A stretch of DNA of 32,203 nucleotides, from assembly GCA_944392765.1 (NCBI GenBank), contig CALXXU010000033.1, positions 1 through 32,203 on the forward strand. The letters run 5' to 3'. The DNA comes from an uncultured Anaerobiospirillum sp. (GTDB lineage Bacteria; Pseudomonadota; Gammaproteobacteria; Enterobacterales; Succinivibrionaceae). The notes beneath the pieces are model-generated. The model was not told where the DNA came from. It saw nothing but the letters and a program-made list of their open reading frames with translations, and made no database searches. The position numbers and the translations under genes are program-made. Shown piece by piece: positions 32,018 through 32,203 of this stretch. Positions within the stretch are counted from its first letter, which is position 1. Each line of letters begins with the position of its first letter.

Positions 32018-32203
32018 GGGCACATGAATTTATCGAGCGCTTCCCCGACGGATACCGCACCTGGATCGAACGGGGCGGCAACAACGTCTCCGGCGGGCAG
32101 AAGCAGCGGCTGTGCATCGCCCGTGCCCTGCTGAAAAAGCCCAAGGTGCTGATTCTGGACGACTCCACCAGCGCGGTGGATACCAAGACCGACGCGCTGA
32201 TCC
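32018..32203 (+). CDS. Fragment of an ABC exporter ATPase domain, probably foreign (assembly chimera)
   Basis: The last ~186 bases encode [20 protein letters not shown], then the ABC signature [18 protein letters not shown], and a Walker B V-L-I-L-D-D followed by S-T-S-A-V-D. The Walker A and Q-loop that must precede the signature are absent, because the sequence joins the previous gene in frame. Asp instead of Glu after Walker B marks the degenerate-site half of a heterodimeric exporter. Wording and GC-rich, CTG/GGC-rich codons resemble Clostridia rather than the rest of the window. It runs off the window end. The exact joint is uncertain within about 32010-32030. Confidence 0.8.

Noticed and set aside
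31435-32203. A real fusion of the hypothetical protein with an ABC ATPase
   Set aside because: The ATPase part lacks Walker A and Q-loop, composition changes sharply at the joint, and the joint lies within 200 bp of the sequence end, as in assembly chimeras.

Overview
The window looks like a piece of a draft (probably metagenome-assembled) chromosome from an anaerobic, gut-type gammaproteobacterium. Succinivibrionaceae is my best guess, by inference only. The grounds are a pyruvate:ferredoxin oxidoreductase operon beside Gram-negative features (a lipoprotein signal, periplasmic DsbA-like protein, Bcr/CflA exporters, DusC, CstA), roughly 50% GC, and strong use of TTA, CGT and ACC codons in the highly expressed genes. 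No rRNA, tRNA, CRISPR array or complete insertion sequence was seen.

Layout. 1-3697 (+): the 3' end of porA, then porB, then a GltD-like flavoprotein fused to a two-cluster ferredoxin domain. These oxidise pyruvate and probably link ferredoxin with NAD(P)H. 3698-9415: an esterase lipoprotein (+), then on the minus strand a periplasmic protein of unknown function, dusC, nagA and a CBM9-like protein. 9892-15618 (+): a complete type I restriction-modification locus, hsdR-hsdM-hsdS, closest by motif to the EcoR124 (type IC) group. 16143-23753 (-): cstA, a small membrane protein with a DsbA/ScsC-like thiol oxidoreductase, two tandem paralogous Bcr/CflA exporters and a LacI-type regulator.

23754-27933 is gene-poor. 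It holds one large ORF, an IS256/Mutator-transposase-like protein in which all three catalytic acidic positions appear to be replaced. Its 3' side carries a 16-bp tandem repeat array and its 5' side an eight-copy 18-bp array. Further out lies a perfect 18-bp LacI-type palindrome with no gene next to it. This is the best candidate here for something undescribed: a domesticated, catalytically dead transposase-derived DNA-binding protein with repeat arrays on both sides.

27934-32203: a membrane-anchored metallophosphoesterase (-), then two co-directional genes of unknown function (+). The first has an N-terminus faintly like type III secretion SctK proteins and a repeat-rich, acidic middle. The second runs, within its last ~190 bp, into a GC-rich fragment of an ABC transporter ATPase of Clostridia type. 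That is most simply an assembly chimera at the contig end, and the last ~190 bp should not be treated as part of this genome.
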